This document shows positions 63,709 through 64,000 of a DNA stretch of 64,000 bases, piece by piece. The stretch is taken from the NCBI GenBank assembly GCA_963575745.1, contig CAUYUJ010015958.1, forward strand, positions 64,001 to 128,000, given 5' to 3'. Every line of letters begins with the position of its first letter. Positions within the stretch are counted from its first letter, which is position 1. Made by a program: the position numbers and the translations under genes. The notes under the pieces were generated by a model. That model saw nothing but the letters and a program-made list of their open reading frames with translations. It was not told where the DNA came from and searched no databases. Source of the DNA: Prorocentrum cordatum. Its lineage: Eukaryota > Sar > Dinophyceae > Prorocentrales > Prorocentraceae.

Positions 63709-64000
63709 CTGACAGGTGTCAAAAAAAATCCCCCTCACTCCTCTCCCCCTCCCCTCTTACCCCCCTCTCCTCTCCTCTCCCCCTCCCCTCTTACCCCCCT
63801 CCTCCTCTCCCCACTCCTCTCCCCCTGGAGGTTCGGGGTTTCGGTGTTCAAGAGGTTCGGGGGTGGGCGGGTGGAATGTCGGAGTTTGGGGTATTTGAGT
63901 TTTCACGCTTTTAGGGGTCTGGGTGTTTGGGAGCTTGGGGTTTAAGCGTTAAGGGGCTCAATAGGTTCGGGGTCGGGGGTTAATTGGGGATTGGCCCAGA
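63709..64000. other. CT-rich intron and end of window
   Basis: CCCCTCTCCTCTCC tract at 63730-63825, then GGTTCGGGGTTT-type short repeats. No exon seen. Confidence 0.4.

Overview
This looks like nuclear DNA from a core dinoflagellate. The window is GC-rich and crowded with simple repeats and minisatellites. Short exons of unfamiliar, low-complexity proteins sit between them, and the splice sites I could resolve are a mixture of clean GT-AG and apparently non-canonical ones. There is a 16-base match to the dinoflagellate spliced leader, and a large CRCGCRGWC-type protein of a kind I remember as highly repeated in dinoflagellate genomes. No rRNA, tRNA, CRISPR array or bacterial-type operon is visible. 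I cannot name the species; Prorocentrum-, Symbiodiniaceae- or Polarella-like genomes would all fit. One assembly gap (100 Ns) lies at 27064-27163.

Almost every credible coding segment is on the minus strand, as in the one-directional gene clusters typical of dinoflagellates. Reading along the minus strand from high to low coordinates: gene A (63708-61589, 5' end outside the window); gene B (60911-58362, four exons, one intron holding a 199-bp inverted-repeat element); gene N, the CRCGCRGWC family protein (58027-54020); a small ORF (54036-53551); gene K/L (53275-51188); a spliced-leader relic (50362-50347) followed by an ATG at 50225; a 1.2-kb inverted repeat (50127-48921); genes I, H, C and G (44.1-38.4 kb); gene F (37.4-36.7 kb); a two-tier 79/90-bp satellite (36.3-34.1 kb); gene E (33168-28034, about nine exons); a LINE-type retrotransposon (26846-19253); weaker coding islands at 13.7-12.4, 9.9-9.6 and 6.9-6.2 kb; and a long intronless coding remnant broken by frameshifts (5647-1499).

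The only proteins whose biochemistry I can infer are those of the LINE: an exonuclease-endonuclease-phosphatase nuclease, a reverse transcriptase, a CCHC finger and RNase H. The rest are multi-exon genes of unknown function, often with acidic stretches and KRPAA/KRPSA-type basic motifs. Reading frames repeatedly break exactly at G/C homopolymers, so some apparent pseudogenes may be assembly indels.

The most unusual signal is a set of six small hairpins inside the LINE. They share an invariant core (GGCTTCAGCC on the coding strand) and a constant unpaired C, while the outer stems differ in sequence but stay complementary. Other notable points are 20-bp palindromes at 21-bp spacing inside a 51-bp inverted repeat within an intron of gene B, three in-frame TGA codons inside otherwise convincing exons, and 11-bp-period TGACGTC arrays at four places.
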